DNA of 16,675 bases, taken from positions 5,133 to 21,807 of the forward strand of contig PCSG01000003.1 of NCBI GenBank assembly GCA_002772195.1, in the 5' to 3' direction. Under the pieces are notes generated by a model. It did not search any database and had not been told where the DNA came from. It saw only the letters and a program-made list of their open reading frames with translations. Shown one piece after another: positions 7,743-15,005 of the stretch (positions are counted from its first letter, which is position 1; each line of letters begins with the position of its first letter). Position numbers and translations under genes: made by a program. This DNA is from Desulfobacterales bacterium CG23_combo_of_CG06-09_8_20_14_all_51_8. Its GTDB lineage: Bacteria; Desulfobacterota; Desulfobacteria; Desulfobacterales; Desulfosalsimonadaceae.

Positions 7743-8156
7743 ATGGAAAGATTCTCGCAAACCCCTCTTGTCCATGCTATCGGATCAGAACCCGTGAGCA
7801 ATCTCCCGATGGTTCAATTTGCCGCAAGGATTGTATCGGGTATTATTATTGGGTTTTATTTTTATTTTGTTCCGATACCGATGCTCGCCCTGACAAGCGG
7901 TTGGATGTCTGGCATAGCGCTTACCTACATCCTTTATCACCTCATGGCCTGGCGATTTTACAAAAAAAAGGGCCTACGCCCAATAGGGATCAGGATCAGC
8001 AACTGGGTCGACATAATCGGATCCTCTCTGATTATCATTTTCGATCCCTATCCGGTGCCGCTGACCTTCATTTTACTCCTGATCGTTATGCTGGGGAACG
8101 GGATGCAGCACGGGTTTGATATTTTATCTCCTTGGTTCGAATTGGAATTTGGGTAG
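7743..8156 (+). CDS. N-terminal membrane part of a diguanylate cyclase, cut off by a frameshift
   Basis: This 137-residue frame is hydrophobic, with about four membrane segments: residues near 25-45, 50-70, and two after 'NWVDIIGSSL'. It has the 'DPYPVPLTFILLLIVMLGNG' stretch often seen in N-terminal sensory membrane regions of bacterial GGDEF and kinase proteins (recalled pattern, not verified). It breaks off soon after 'GMQHGFDI'. The downstream frame (from 8120, -1 relative) carries straight on with two more membrane segments and a GGDEF domain, so the two look like one gene split by a single-base deletion, or equivalent, between 8120 and 8153. No classic -1 slippery heptamer is visible there. 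The start ATG lacks a strong SD. Alone it has no catalytic domain. Confidence 0.6.
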   Translation: MERFSQTPLVHAIGSEPVSNLPMVQFAARIVSGIIIGFYFYFVPIPMLALTSGWMSGIALTYILYHLMAWRFYKKKGLRPIGIRISNWVDIIGSSLIIIFDPYPVPLTFILLLIVMLGNGMQHGFDILSPWFELEFG

Positions 8157-8788
8157 GGCTGGTAAGCGTTATTTTGCATTTTTTCCTGCAAATGCGACCT
8201 CCGCCGTACCCGTTTTATTTTTATTCGGCATTCCTATTGGTCTGTGTTTTTCATTCCTTTTTTCTGGTCCAGCGGCTTGAATTCATGAAGGAAAGGGCCG
8301 AGTTCCAAGCCAGGACCGATGGATTGACCGGCTTGATGAACCGCCGGGCCTTTTTTCGGGCGGCAACGTACATTTTTTCCTTGCGTGATCGGATGCCGCT
8401 GATGTTCGTTGTCGTTTTCGTGGACCTGGACGGATTTAAAGAGATAAATGATACCATGGGGCACGACATGGGGGATCGTGTATTGTGCAAATTTGCCCAA
8501 CTGGTAAAAAATAGTTTTCGGGAAACCGATATTATCAGTCGATACGGCGGCGATGAATTCGTCTTTCTCCTTGTGGACACCGACATCGAAAACGCTGGCT
8601 TACTCATGGGCCGCATTGAGGAGCGCTTCACCGACTGGGGAAAAGAGGAGGGAATTAACGTGGGTGTAAGCTGGGGCATGAAGGTCCCGGGAAAGGGTTG
8701 CAACGACCTGGACGGAATTCTGCGACAAGCCGATGCGGATCTTTACAAGGAAAAAACCAGAAAAAAGGCTGTCCGGTATCTCGGATAA
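8132..8788 (+). CDS. diguanylate cyclase, GGDEF domain part of the split gene
   Basis: This frame encodes two membrane segments (about residues 5-20 and 27-48), a short linker helix, then a GGDEF domain that makes cyclic di-GMP from two GTP. The domain starts with 'RTDGLTGLMNRRAFF' and continues with 'VFVDLDGFKEINDTMGHDMGD'. It has the intact active site GGDEF at 139-143 and an inhibitory I-site RxxD ('RETD') five residues before it. The only in-frame start near the beginning is TTG at 8132 with no convincing SD. The frame is open back only to 8120, so translation probably began at 7743 before the frame was lost. The catalytic residues look functional. Whether any protein is made depends on frameshifting, internal initiation, or the shift being a sequencing error. 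No neighbouring gene gives a hint of the signal sensed. Confidence 0.85.
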   Translation: MVRIGIWVGLVSVILHFFLQMRPPPYPFYFYSAFLLVCVFHSFFLVQRLEFMKERAEFQARTDGLTGLMNRRAFFRAATYIFSLRDRMPLMFVVVFVDLDGFKEINDTMGHDMGDRVLCKFAQLVKNSFRETDIISRYGGDEFVFLLVDTDIENAGLLMGRIEERFTDWGKEEGINVGVSWGMKVPGKGCNDLDGILRQADADLYKEKTRKKAVRYLG

Positions 8789-8924
8789 ATCAGGAAGCGT
8801 CCATCATTTCTCCAACCGGATATATCTTTTTTTGTATTCTTTCAATCTTGGTGAATACATCAATCAATAAAAAATACGCTTTAACTATTTTTAATTAAAT
8901 AAAATATATGGAGGTACGTGCATT

Positions 8925-11318
8925 ATGACAGCTACATTAAGAAACATGACGTTGAAAAAAGAAACCTGTGTCAAGTCCCTTGGTCGGATTGCCGACACGC
9001 GTGCGGTTAGAAAGGGCTTGAAAATCTGCCTTGAACGAGCCCGTCTAATGACCAATGTATACAAAAATACCGATGGTGAACCGATGACTCTGCGACGGGC
9101 CAAGTCTCTGGCGGCTATCCTGGATAATATGACTCTTTTTACCAGGGAAAACGAACTGATTGTCGGTTGTTTTGCGAGTTCGGAGACGAGTCTGCCGACC
9201 TATCCGGAACTGTATTGGCGATGGCTGGAAAAGGCGGTGAACAAGCTGCCTGATTATGCAGGTATGCTTAGTGAAAGTGAGAAAGAAGAATTTTTAGAAA
9301 TAAATAATTATTGGAAACCCCTTGCCATTCATGGGCGGGAAAGGGGATATATTTCAGATGGCATGAGTTGGAAACTAGGCGAAACTGTCACCGGGATGTG
9401 GATGTGGCAGTGGGAGATTTCAACGCCTAATTATGAGAAAATATTAAGTATCGGTCTAAACGGCATTGTTGAAGAAATTAATGCTAAGATCAAGGAAGTA
9501 TCGGATGACATTTCTGTGGGTTCCGAAGATCGCATGAAAAAACTCGATGAACTCCGGGCAATGAAGATATCAACCGAAGCTGTTGCGCGCTGGGGATTAC
9601 GATATGCGGACATGCTGGAAAATTATAAAAAAACCGTAAATGATGAAAAAAGAAAAAAAGAGCTCGACCGGATGATCGAGGTTTGTCGGCAAGTACCTGC
9701 AAATCCTGCCCGTAATCTTAATGAAGCGCTGCAATGTTTTATTTTTATTAATTTTATTGTTAATTATATCGATCAACCCCAGGTTGGAAACGGAATCCGC
9801 TTTGATAAAATCTTTGGCCCATTCTACGCGGCGGATATCAAGGCCGGCATTCTTGACAGGGAACAGGCCAAAGAGCTTGTGGAGGCAGTATGGGTAAAGA
9901 TGCAGGAAGGTGGATACGTTCAGCCGCCTATGTGGGTAAATAACGGCGGCGGCGGGCTGGGTTTTCAGACTATCACCCTGGGAGGTGTTGATGCGAATGG
10001 AGAAGATATGACTAATGAAGTTTCGCATATCGCTCTGGAGGTGACAGGTGATATAAAAACCATCGCCCCGCAGATAGCCGTTCGTATTCATGATAAAACC
10101 CCATCTGAACTTTATGAATCAATTTTTAAATGTGTTTATAGCGGTAGTGCTCAACCTGCACTTTTTAATGATAATGTAAATGTTCCCAGACTAATGGCGG
10201 TAGGAGCAGGAATTGAAGATGCCAGAGATTACGGTATCAATAACTGTATGCAGCCAGTGATCCCAGGCAAAAATGTTCATTACCGCGCAGGTCATACCGG
10301 CGCAATTGTATTGCCAATGTGCTTAAACCTTGCATTATCCGAAGGTAAATTCATGGGAAAGCGTGTGAGTGTCAAAACCCCGCCGCTTTCGGAAATACGG
10401 TCATACAAGGATGTATGGGACGCATTTTGTGCTCATGTCGATTATGCCGGCAAGGTGCAGACGCATATTTCAAATATTGCTGATGTTCTTATGAAAACTT
10501 ATATACCGCGGCCCTTTCTTTCGGCTATCTTGGATGGCAATATTGAAAAGGCATGTGATATGCGTGATTGGGAATATCTTGGCATGCGTCATCACCTTAT
10601 TTTCGGATGCAACAACACATCCGGTGGTTTGGCAGCGATCAAGAAACTGGTTTTTGAAGACAAGATAATAAGTCTTGAAGAATTTTATGATGCAGTAGAA
10701 AACAATTTTGAAGGAAAACATGAAAAAATTCGCCTGATGGTTGAGCAAAAGGTACCCAAGTTCGGCAATGATGATGATTATGTTGACTTTATAAGCAGAG
10801 ACATCATGCTGAAAGTAAAAGAAGTAGCCGATCATTCAATAGACATTTACGGGAATTCGCATTTAATTGACGGTACAACGGCTTCCGCGCCCATCGGCTT
10901 GGGAATGATCTTGCCGGCGACATTTGACGGGCGAAAAGCCGGAGAACCATTTCATGATGGCAGTATTTCTCCGGTTCAGGGCAAGGATATCAGCGGCCCT
11001 ACGGCGACTCTTCAGTCCGTGGCAAAGATAGATCCGTTAAAAACAGGTAACTTTTTATTAAACCAGAAATTTATGCCGGTATTCTTTTCGCCTGCGAGAT
11101 ACAGCCTGATGAAAAGTTATTTAAAAACTTGGAGCGACTTAGGCATACATCATATCCAGTTTAACTGCATTGACCGTCCAATTTTATTGGATGCAAAAGA
11201 AAAACCGGACTCCCATGAAGGGCTGATTGTAAGGGTGGCCGGCTATTCAGCCTATTTTATCGATCTTGACAATCGAATGCAGGATGAAATTATTCAAAGG
11301 ACGGAGCAGCGGCTATAG
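8925..11318 (+). CDS. glycyl radical enzyme (pyruvate formate-lyase / dehydratase superfamily), substrate unknown
   Basis: This 797-residue cytoplasmic, oxygen-sensitive enzyme belongs to the PFL-like superfamily. The N-terminal half is the PFL domain, with 'RAKSLAAILDNMTLFTRENELIVG' split across residues about 58-82 and 'TITLGGVDANGEDMTNE' near 347-363. The active-site Cys is Cys441 in 'GINNCMQP'. The C-terminal glycine-radical domain has 'DGRKAGEP' and the radical motif 'RVAGYSA' with Gly773, 24 residues from the end. CutC-, glycerol- and hydroxyproline-dehydratase-type eliminases have Cys-x-Glu at the active site; here it is Cys-Met-Gln, which argues against a standard eliminase. 'GGAGGT' at 8910-8915 fits the ATG. 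The radical-SAM activase needed to form the radical is not in the window. Beta-oxidation and B12-mutase genes 1.6-5 kb upstream make a fumarate-addition role conceivable, but this is only a hypothesis. Confidence 0.93.
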   Translation: MTATLRNMTLKKETCVKSLGRIADTRAVRKGLKICLERARLMTNVYKNTDGEPMTLRRAKSLAAILDNMTLFTRENELIVGCFASSETSLPTYPELYWRWLEKAVNKLPDYAGMLSESEKEEFLEINNYWKPLAIHGRERGYISDGMSWKLGETVTGMWMWQWEISTPNYEKILSIGLNGIVEEINAKIKEVSDDISVGSEDRMKKLDELRAMKISTEAVARWGLRYADMLENYKKTVNDEKRKKELDRMIEVCRQVPANPARNLNEALQCFIFINFIVNYIDQPQVGNGIRFDKIFGPFYAADIKAGILDREQAKELVEAVWVKMQEGGYVQPPMWVNNGGGGLGFQTITLGGVDANGEDMTNEVSHIALEVTGDIKTIAPQIAVRIHDKTPSELYESIFKCVYSGSAQPALFNDNVNVPRLMAVGAGIEDARDYGINNCMQPVIPGKNVHYRAGHTGAIVLPMCLNLALSEGKFMGKRVSVKTPPLSEIRSYKDVWDAFCAHVDYAGKVQTHISNIADVLMKTYIPRPFLSAILDGNIEKACDMRDWEYLGMRHHLIFGCNNTSGGLAAIKKLVFEDKIISLEEFYDAVENNFEGKHEKIRLMVEQKVPKFGNDDDYVDFISRDIMLKVKEVADHSIDIYGNSHLIDGTTASAPIGLGMILPATFDGRKAGEPFHDGSISPVQGKDISGPTATLQSVAKIDPLKTGNFLLNQKFMPVFFSPARYSLMKSYLKTWSDLGIHHIQFNCIDRPILLDAKEKPDSHEGLIVRVAGYSAYFIDLDNRMQDEIIQRTEQRL

Positions 11319-11385
11319 AGAACCCGGCGAATAAATGGTGGGTGAACGAAGGTCCCCCTAATTACAGATTTTTTGTCATGCGGGT

Positions 11386-11440
11386 GAGGCACGAACGAAG
11401 TATTTTCCTTAAGCGCGGATGGGTTCGTCGTTCGTCCCTC
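11386..11440. repeat. imperfect 13-bp inverted repeat after the glycyl radical enzyme gene
   Basis: GAGGCACGAACGA (11386-11398) and TCGTTCGTCCCTC (11428-11440) pair at 12 of 13 positions across a 29-nt loop, 68 bp after the glycyl radical enzyme stop. A run of five T follows at 11456-11460. It could be a terminator for that transcript or a fragment of a mobile repeat. Apart from this and the small ORF below, 11319-11675 shows nothing recognisable. Confidence 0.35.
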
Positions 11441-11458
11441 ATTCCTTGATGACGATTT

Positions 11459-11680
11459 TTGAAACAAGGGCTTCAATATTTGATTCCGGGTCGGGATGGT
11501 ATGATCAAGGGTTTTATTGCAAACCGGTTGGATTCGGGGGAAAAAGTTGATCGGGAAAAATTGACGCAGATGAGAATTGTCTGCGATATTATAAATTTAA
11601 CTTGCTTTTTTAAGCACGTCGACCACTCCAAAATTCAATCAATTCTTTCAAGACATAAAGAATTTTTTGCGGTGAAATAG
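11459..11680 (+). CDS. doubtful small ORF, unknown
   Basis: This 73-codon frame starts with TTG 11459, or more plausibly ATG 11501 (59 residues), and contains 'MIKGFIANRLDSGEKVDREK' and a Lys/His-rich tail. Neither start has a good ribosome binding site. No domain, signal peptide or membrane segment is recognised. Its TAG stop lies inside the palindrome that overlaps the putative MarR promoter. It could be a relic or chance ORF; kept because composition is not obviously non-coding. Confidence 0.25.
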   Translation: MKQGLQYLIPGRDGMIKGFIANRLDSGEKVDREKLTQMRIVCDIINLTCFFKHVDHSKIQSILSRHKEFFAVK

Positions 11681-11712
11681 TTTGTATGCTTATTATATGC
11701 ATACAAACTATT
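11667..11712 (+). promoter_or_regulatory. 14-bp perfect palindrome over a promoter-like sequence, likely MarR operator
   Basis: AATAGTTTGTATGC (11676-11689) and GCATACAAACTATT (11699-11712) are perfect inverted repeats with a 9-nt spacer. A TTGCGG (11667) and TATTAT (11691) pair, 18 bp apart, would put the -10 inside the spacer and the arms on both sides. The element directly precedes a MarR-family gene, and MarR proteins classically bind such palindromes over their own promoters, so autorepression is the likely role. A terminator is less likely, as the arms are A/T-rich and no T-tract follows. Confidence 0.6.
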
Positions 11713-11729
11713 CTGGTTATTTCTTTTGA

Positions 11730-12149
11730 ATAAGAGCTTTCAGCATAATCCTTCAAGACTGCATATGTTTTCAGCTCGGACATCTGGGCAGAGAAATTTC
11801 CCGGCACTACAGGGATAAGATTGCTAAATTTAGTCTGACGCATTCCCAGTTTTTTATGCTGATGGCGGTGATTGAATTAGAAGGTTCACAGCCCAGCCAG
11901 CTGGCAAAGAAAACATTTACGGATCGCTCTACCACAACAGGTTTTGTAGACCGGCTTGAGAGAGATGGCTGGGTGGAAAGACGATCCGATTCCGAAGACC
12001 GCCGAACCTTGCGAATTTATCTTTCGGCGAAAGCAAAAAAATACAAAAATGAGCTTGTGGCAATTTTCAATGAAATAAACGGATCATTTATTGACCGGTT
12101 CACGGATGGAGAATGGAGGCAGCTACAATATCCTGCTGGGGAAGTTTGA
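11730..12149 (+). CDS. MarR-family transcriptional regulator, unclear or broken N-terminus
   Basis: This is a winged-helix DNA-binding regulator. The frame open from 11730 encodes the complete domain: helix alpha1 'LQDCICFQLGHLGREISRHY', then 'LTHSQFFMLMAVIELEG', recognition helix 'DRSTTTGFVDRLERDGWVER', and the wing with 'DSEDRRTLRIYL'. The first ATG in the open frame (11856) is inside the DNA-binding domain, so it is not the real start. No ATG, GTG or TTG occurs between 11730 and 11856. Going further up, ATG 11697 is in frame but followed by TGA at 11727. Near the 3' end the +1 frame reads 'NILLGKFEL', a more MarR-like tail than the 'YPAGEV' here, hinting at a second shift near 12126. It sits beside a strong palindrome that it may bind, and may control the genes downstream. 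Confidence 0.75.
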   Translation: MRAFSIILQDCICFQLGHLGREISRHYRDKIAKFSLTHSQFFMLMAVIELEGSQPSQLAKKTFTDRSTTTGFVDRLERDGWVERRSDSEDRRTLRIYLSAKAKKYKNELVAIFNEINGSFIDRFTDGEWRQLQYPAGEV

Positions 12150-12319
12150 GTTATGATGAGACCGTTTTTTTCCGTCAGACATTGCGGTGCTATGTGTAAA
12201 GGAGGACCTTGGTAATCCGGCCCTAAAAAAAATCGCAACCGTTGATAAAACGGGATTTAATGGGCCGACCGGAAGAAAATCAGAAACGGGAAATACCCAT
12301 ATTATATTCAGGAGAGACA

Positions 12320-13831
12320 ATGACTGCTTATTCTCATGAAAAACGTCCGGTAATTATCAGTATCGGACAATGTGTTCATCGGTCTGCGGATCCGGCGGAA
12401 ATTAAAACCCCCATGGAACTGATTGAAATGGCAGTTCGAACGGCGGAAGCGGATTCACATGTCAAAGCTCTGGTACAGCAGGTGGATACGCTGTGTCTGG
12501 TGAATATTTTAACGCGGCAATATGATGATCCGCTTTCAGAGCTTACAGCAAGGATTAATATTAAACCAAAACATCAGTCATATACCTGGGTTGGCGCAAC
12601 TGCGCCTCAGTGGTTTGTTAATCAAACTGCGGAAAACATTATTTCAGGAAAGGCCCGGATCGGGCTGATTTGTGGCGGAGAAGCAATCCATTCCAAGAAG
12701 ATTGAGGCCAAGACCAAAGGGTCGGTCTTTCAGCAATGGGATTTCCCTCCCAAAAAACCATGGATGGCCGGAGACCTCCGTGATCCGCTTACCGGACTGG
12801 AAATGAAGTACGGCCTGATTCTCCCGATTCATGTTTATCCGCTGTTTGAGAACGCGCTTCGATATCATGAATCCCTTTCAATAGAAAAGCATAGAAAAGA
12901 GCTGGGAGAGTTTTGCGCTGCATTCTCTTCCATTGCCTCCGAAAATCCGTATGCATGGTTTAAAAATCGGAAAAGCAGTGATCAAATTGCGACAGCCGGT
13001 AGTTCCAACCCGATGGCTGCTTTCCCCTACACAAGGTCCATGTGCTCTATCATGCAGGTGGATCAGGCGGCGGCCCTGTTCATGACAGACGAGCAGACAG
13101 CCATGGAACTCGGCGTTCCACGGGAAAAATGGGTTTATCTTCTGGGCGGCGGTGATGCTTCTGATCTCTGGCACATATCTGAACGGATAAACTTTTTTTC
13201 GTCGCCATCCGTAAAGGTGGCTGCAGATAAAGCCATGGAGCAGGCGGATGTATCCCTTCAGGAAATTGATTACCTTGATCTTTATAGCTGCTTTCCCTGT
13301 GCCACACGGGTAGTGCGCGACATGCTTGAAATTGCCAAAAATGACCCGCGAGCATTGACGGTGACAGGTGCCATGCCGTATTTCGGCGGTCCGGGGAATA
13401 ATTATTCGATGCATGCCATCTGCAAAATGGTGGAGATGCTTCGGCAGGATAAAGACAAGATCGGGCTGGTTCATTCGCTGAGCTGGTTTATCAGCAAACA
13501 TTCTGTTGGAATATATGCCAGTCAGGGAAAAGACAGGCCGAGACGTCAGATCCCTCCGGAGTCCTATCAATCGGAACTTAACAAGCTAAAGGGGCCTCCT
13601 TTTATCGAAGATGCATCCGGCAATGCCGTTGTTGAAACATACACATTATTTCATGATCGTTCCGGACAACCGATCGACGCGGTAATCATCGGCAGGCTGG
13701 ATAACGGAACGCGGTTTTTGGCAAAACCGGAAAGGGATAAGGATATATTCGCAGCCATGATGCAAAACGAGTTTATCGGTACACAGGCAAAGGTCCGGTC
13801 AAAGGATGGATTTAATATGTTTCTGTTTTAA
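12320..13831 (+). CDS. thiolase-fold protein (acetyl-CoA acetyltransferase-like), probably without thiolase Cys
   Basis: This 503-residue protein is longer than a standard thiolase and resembles the acetyl-CoA acetyltransferase-like group with an extra C-terminal domain (SCP-x/TcACT type). Recognisable pieces are 'ISGKARIGLICGGEA' near 110-124, 'DLYSCFPCATRV' (320-331, where thiolases have NEAFA), 'YFGGPGNNYSMHA', and 'SKHSVGIYA' with His394, equivalent to the GHP-type region. At the position of the nucleophilic Cys the sequence is 'GATAPQWFVNQ', with no Cys, and the C-terminal 'CGG' motif is missing. Classical thiolysis is therefore doubtful; acyl-CoA or ketone binding or condensation is possible. 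ATG 12320 with 'AGGAG' at 12310-12314 is chosen over an upstream TTG (12242). It is the first gene after the MarR regulator, across a 170-bp spacer with no convincing feature, and 53 bp before the M55 peptidase. Confidence 0.75.
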   Translation: MTAYSHEKRPVIISIGQCVHRSADPAEIKTPMELIEMAVRTAEADSHVKALVQQVDTLCLVNILTRQYDDPLSELTARINIKPKHQSYTWVGATAPQWFVNQTAENIISGKARIGLICGGEAIHSKKIEAKTKGSVFQQWDFPPKKPWMAGDLRDPLTGLEMKYGLILPIHVYPLFENALRYHESLSIEKHRKELGEFCAAFSSIASENPYAWFKNRKSSDQIATAGSSNPMAAFPYTRSMCSIMQVDQAAALFMTDEQTAMELGVPREKWVYLLGGGDASDLWHISERINFFSSPSVKVAADKAMEQADVSLQEIDYLDLYSCFPCATRVVRDMLEIAKNDPRALTVTGAMPYFGGPGNNYSMHAICKMVEMLRQDKDKIGLVHSLSWFISKHSVGIYASQGKDRPRRQIPPESYQSELNKLKGPPFIEDASGNAVVETYTLFHDRSGQPIDAVIIGRLDNGTRFLAKPERDKDIFAAMMQNEFIGTQAKVRSKDGFNMFLF

Positions 13832-13884
13832 GAGGTAGAGATTTCTAATCAGGCCTTGGGAAAAATACTGGAAAGGAAATAGAT

Positions 13885-14802
13885 ATGCATATAGGGGTTT
13901 TTGCCGACATTGAGGGAAGCTTTGGTATCTGGCGAATGCGTCAGTGCCGTATGGGAACGCGCGAGTGGCAATATGGGCGCTCCTGTTTAACCAAAGATGT
14001 CAATCATGTTATACAAGGCGCTTTTGACGGTGGCGCCGATAAAGTCACGGTTAAAGATACGCATGAAGTCGGCTTTAACTGCCTGATCAATAAACTGGAC
14101 CCCAGGGCACGATATATTGGCGGTCATTATATTAAGCCATCCTTGTTCGGAAAGATTACCGATTTGGATCTGGTTCTGTATGTCGCCATTCATGCCGCTT
14201 CCGGAACAGATGGCGCCTTTTTCCCCCATACCCATTACGGGATTTTTTCTGAAGTTCGGCTGAACGGTAAGCGTGTCTGTGAGATGGATATCTATGGCGC
14301 TTATCTGGGAGAACTGGGCATTCCCATCGGTTTTGTCTCAGGAGAATATATTGCTGTAAAACAGGCTATAGAAGCTCTGCCATGGGCAAAATCCGTTATC
14401 GTTGACAAAAGAAAAGAGACCTATGCATCGGGTGAAAAAAGTTTCCGCTATCTTAAAGATGGAAGAGCATTGCTTCGGCAGACTGCCCAGGAAGCTGCCC
14501 GTCATGCATCACGGATGCAGCCCCTGGTAATACCTGGCCCGCTTCATTTTGAAGCTGTTTTTCGTACCCGACAACTTGCTGATAAATTTAATACGTGGGA
14601 CTTCAAACAAACCGGTGAGAGGGTTGAATGGGATTCCGAAAATATGATTGACGGCTTTGAAATGCTCAACAAACTAACGTTTTTCCCCCAAAAGATATAT
14701 CCAGTCCGAAGGCCGCTTACTTTTTTCATGAGGAATTACTTCCGTATTAAAAGCACCTGGTTTGCGCCGAAGCCGAATCCGGAAGAAGCGGCAGAAGGCT
14801 GA
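13885..14802 (+). CDS. M55 family zinc D-aminopeptidase (DppA-like)
   Basis: This 305-residue protein is a metallopeptidase of the DppA family, which release N-terminal D-amino acids from small peptides. The metal ligands fall at the positions known for DppA: Asp8 and Glu10 in 'FADIEGSFG', His60 in 'KDTHEVG', His103 in 'AIHAASGTDGAFF', and Glu133 in 'CEMDIYGAYLGE'. His115 ('FPHTH') matches the catalytic-site His. 'AAAGGAAAT' precedes the ATG. There is no signal peptide, so it is cytoplasmic. It is placed between the thiolase-like gene and the BtrH-like gene (40-bp gap), all codirectional, so it is probably in one transcript. Pairing with a BtrH-type acyltransferase suggests processing or recycling of a peptide or amino-acyl product, but the substrate is unknown. 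Confidence 0.9.
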   Translation: MHIGVFADIEGSFGIWRMRQCRMGTREWQYGRSCLTKDVNHVIQGAFDGGADKVTVKDTHEVGFNCLINKLDPRARYIGGHYIKPSLFGKITDLDLVLYVAIHAASGTDGAFFPHTHYGIFSEVRLNGKRVCEMDIYGAYLGELGIPIGFVSGEYIAVKQAIEALPWAKSVIVDKRKETYASGEKSFRYLKDGRALLRQTAQEAARHASRMQPLVIPGPLHFEAVFRTRQLADKFNTWDFKQTGERVEWDSENMIDGFEMLNKLTFFPQKIYPVRRPLTFFMRNYFRIKSTWFAPKPNPEEAAEG

Positions 14803-14842
14803 CAACTATTTCTTCAATTTACTGTAACAATAAAGGAATATT

Positions 14843-15001
14843 ATGCCAATTTTAAACATAACCCATCAGCCAGGTCGCCATTGCGCAAGTTCTGCTATAA
14901 GCGATCTTGTCCGGTTTCATGGATATGTCTTAACTGAAGCCATGTGCTTTGGCATAGGGGAAGGACTGGGAATCTGGTATTTAAGTCCTTCCGGTTTTTA
15001 A
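14843..15001 (+). pseudogene. BtrH-like acyltransferase, N-terminal fragment before the frameshift
   Basis: ATG 14843 with 'AAAGGAA' upstream begins a frame of 52 codons containing 'PGRHCASSAISDLVRFHGY' and 'EAMCFGIGEGLGIWYL', the hallmark N-terminal region of the BtrH family (cysteine-dependent acyl transfer in butirosin biosynthesis; 'HC' is the expected nucleophile region). It ends at TAA 14999. Removing one T from the TTTTT run at 14995-14999 gives 'SGFKGMGFPFSW' and joins directly to the downstream frame. This is a single-base insertion or a +1 slip at TTT-TAA. It lies 40 bp after the M55 peptidase gene. Confidence 0.75.
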
Positions 15002-15005
15002 AGGG

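Noticed and set aside
7709..8119. 136-codon plus-strand frame overlapping the membrane part of the diguanylate cyclase
   Set aside because: The alternative frame gives hydrophobic membrane segments and the conserved 'DPYPVPLTF' stretch; this one has no motif.
11727..11765. Selenocysteine at the in-frame TGA of the MarR gene
   Set aside because: No clear SECIS-type hairpin directly follows the TGA, and MarR N-termini are not known selenoproteins.
12164..12340. Short frame between marR and the thiolase-like gene containing 'KEDLGNPALKKIATVDKTG'
   Set aside because: It looks protein-like but has no ATG, no ribosome binding site and no recognised homology; possibly a relic, not supportable.
12878..13570. 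230-codon minus-strand open frame over the thiolase-like gene
   Set aside because: Composition is Arg/His/Cys-rich without any family motif, and the plus strand carries conserved thiolase-fold coding sequence.
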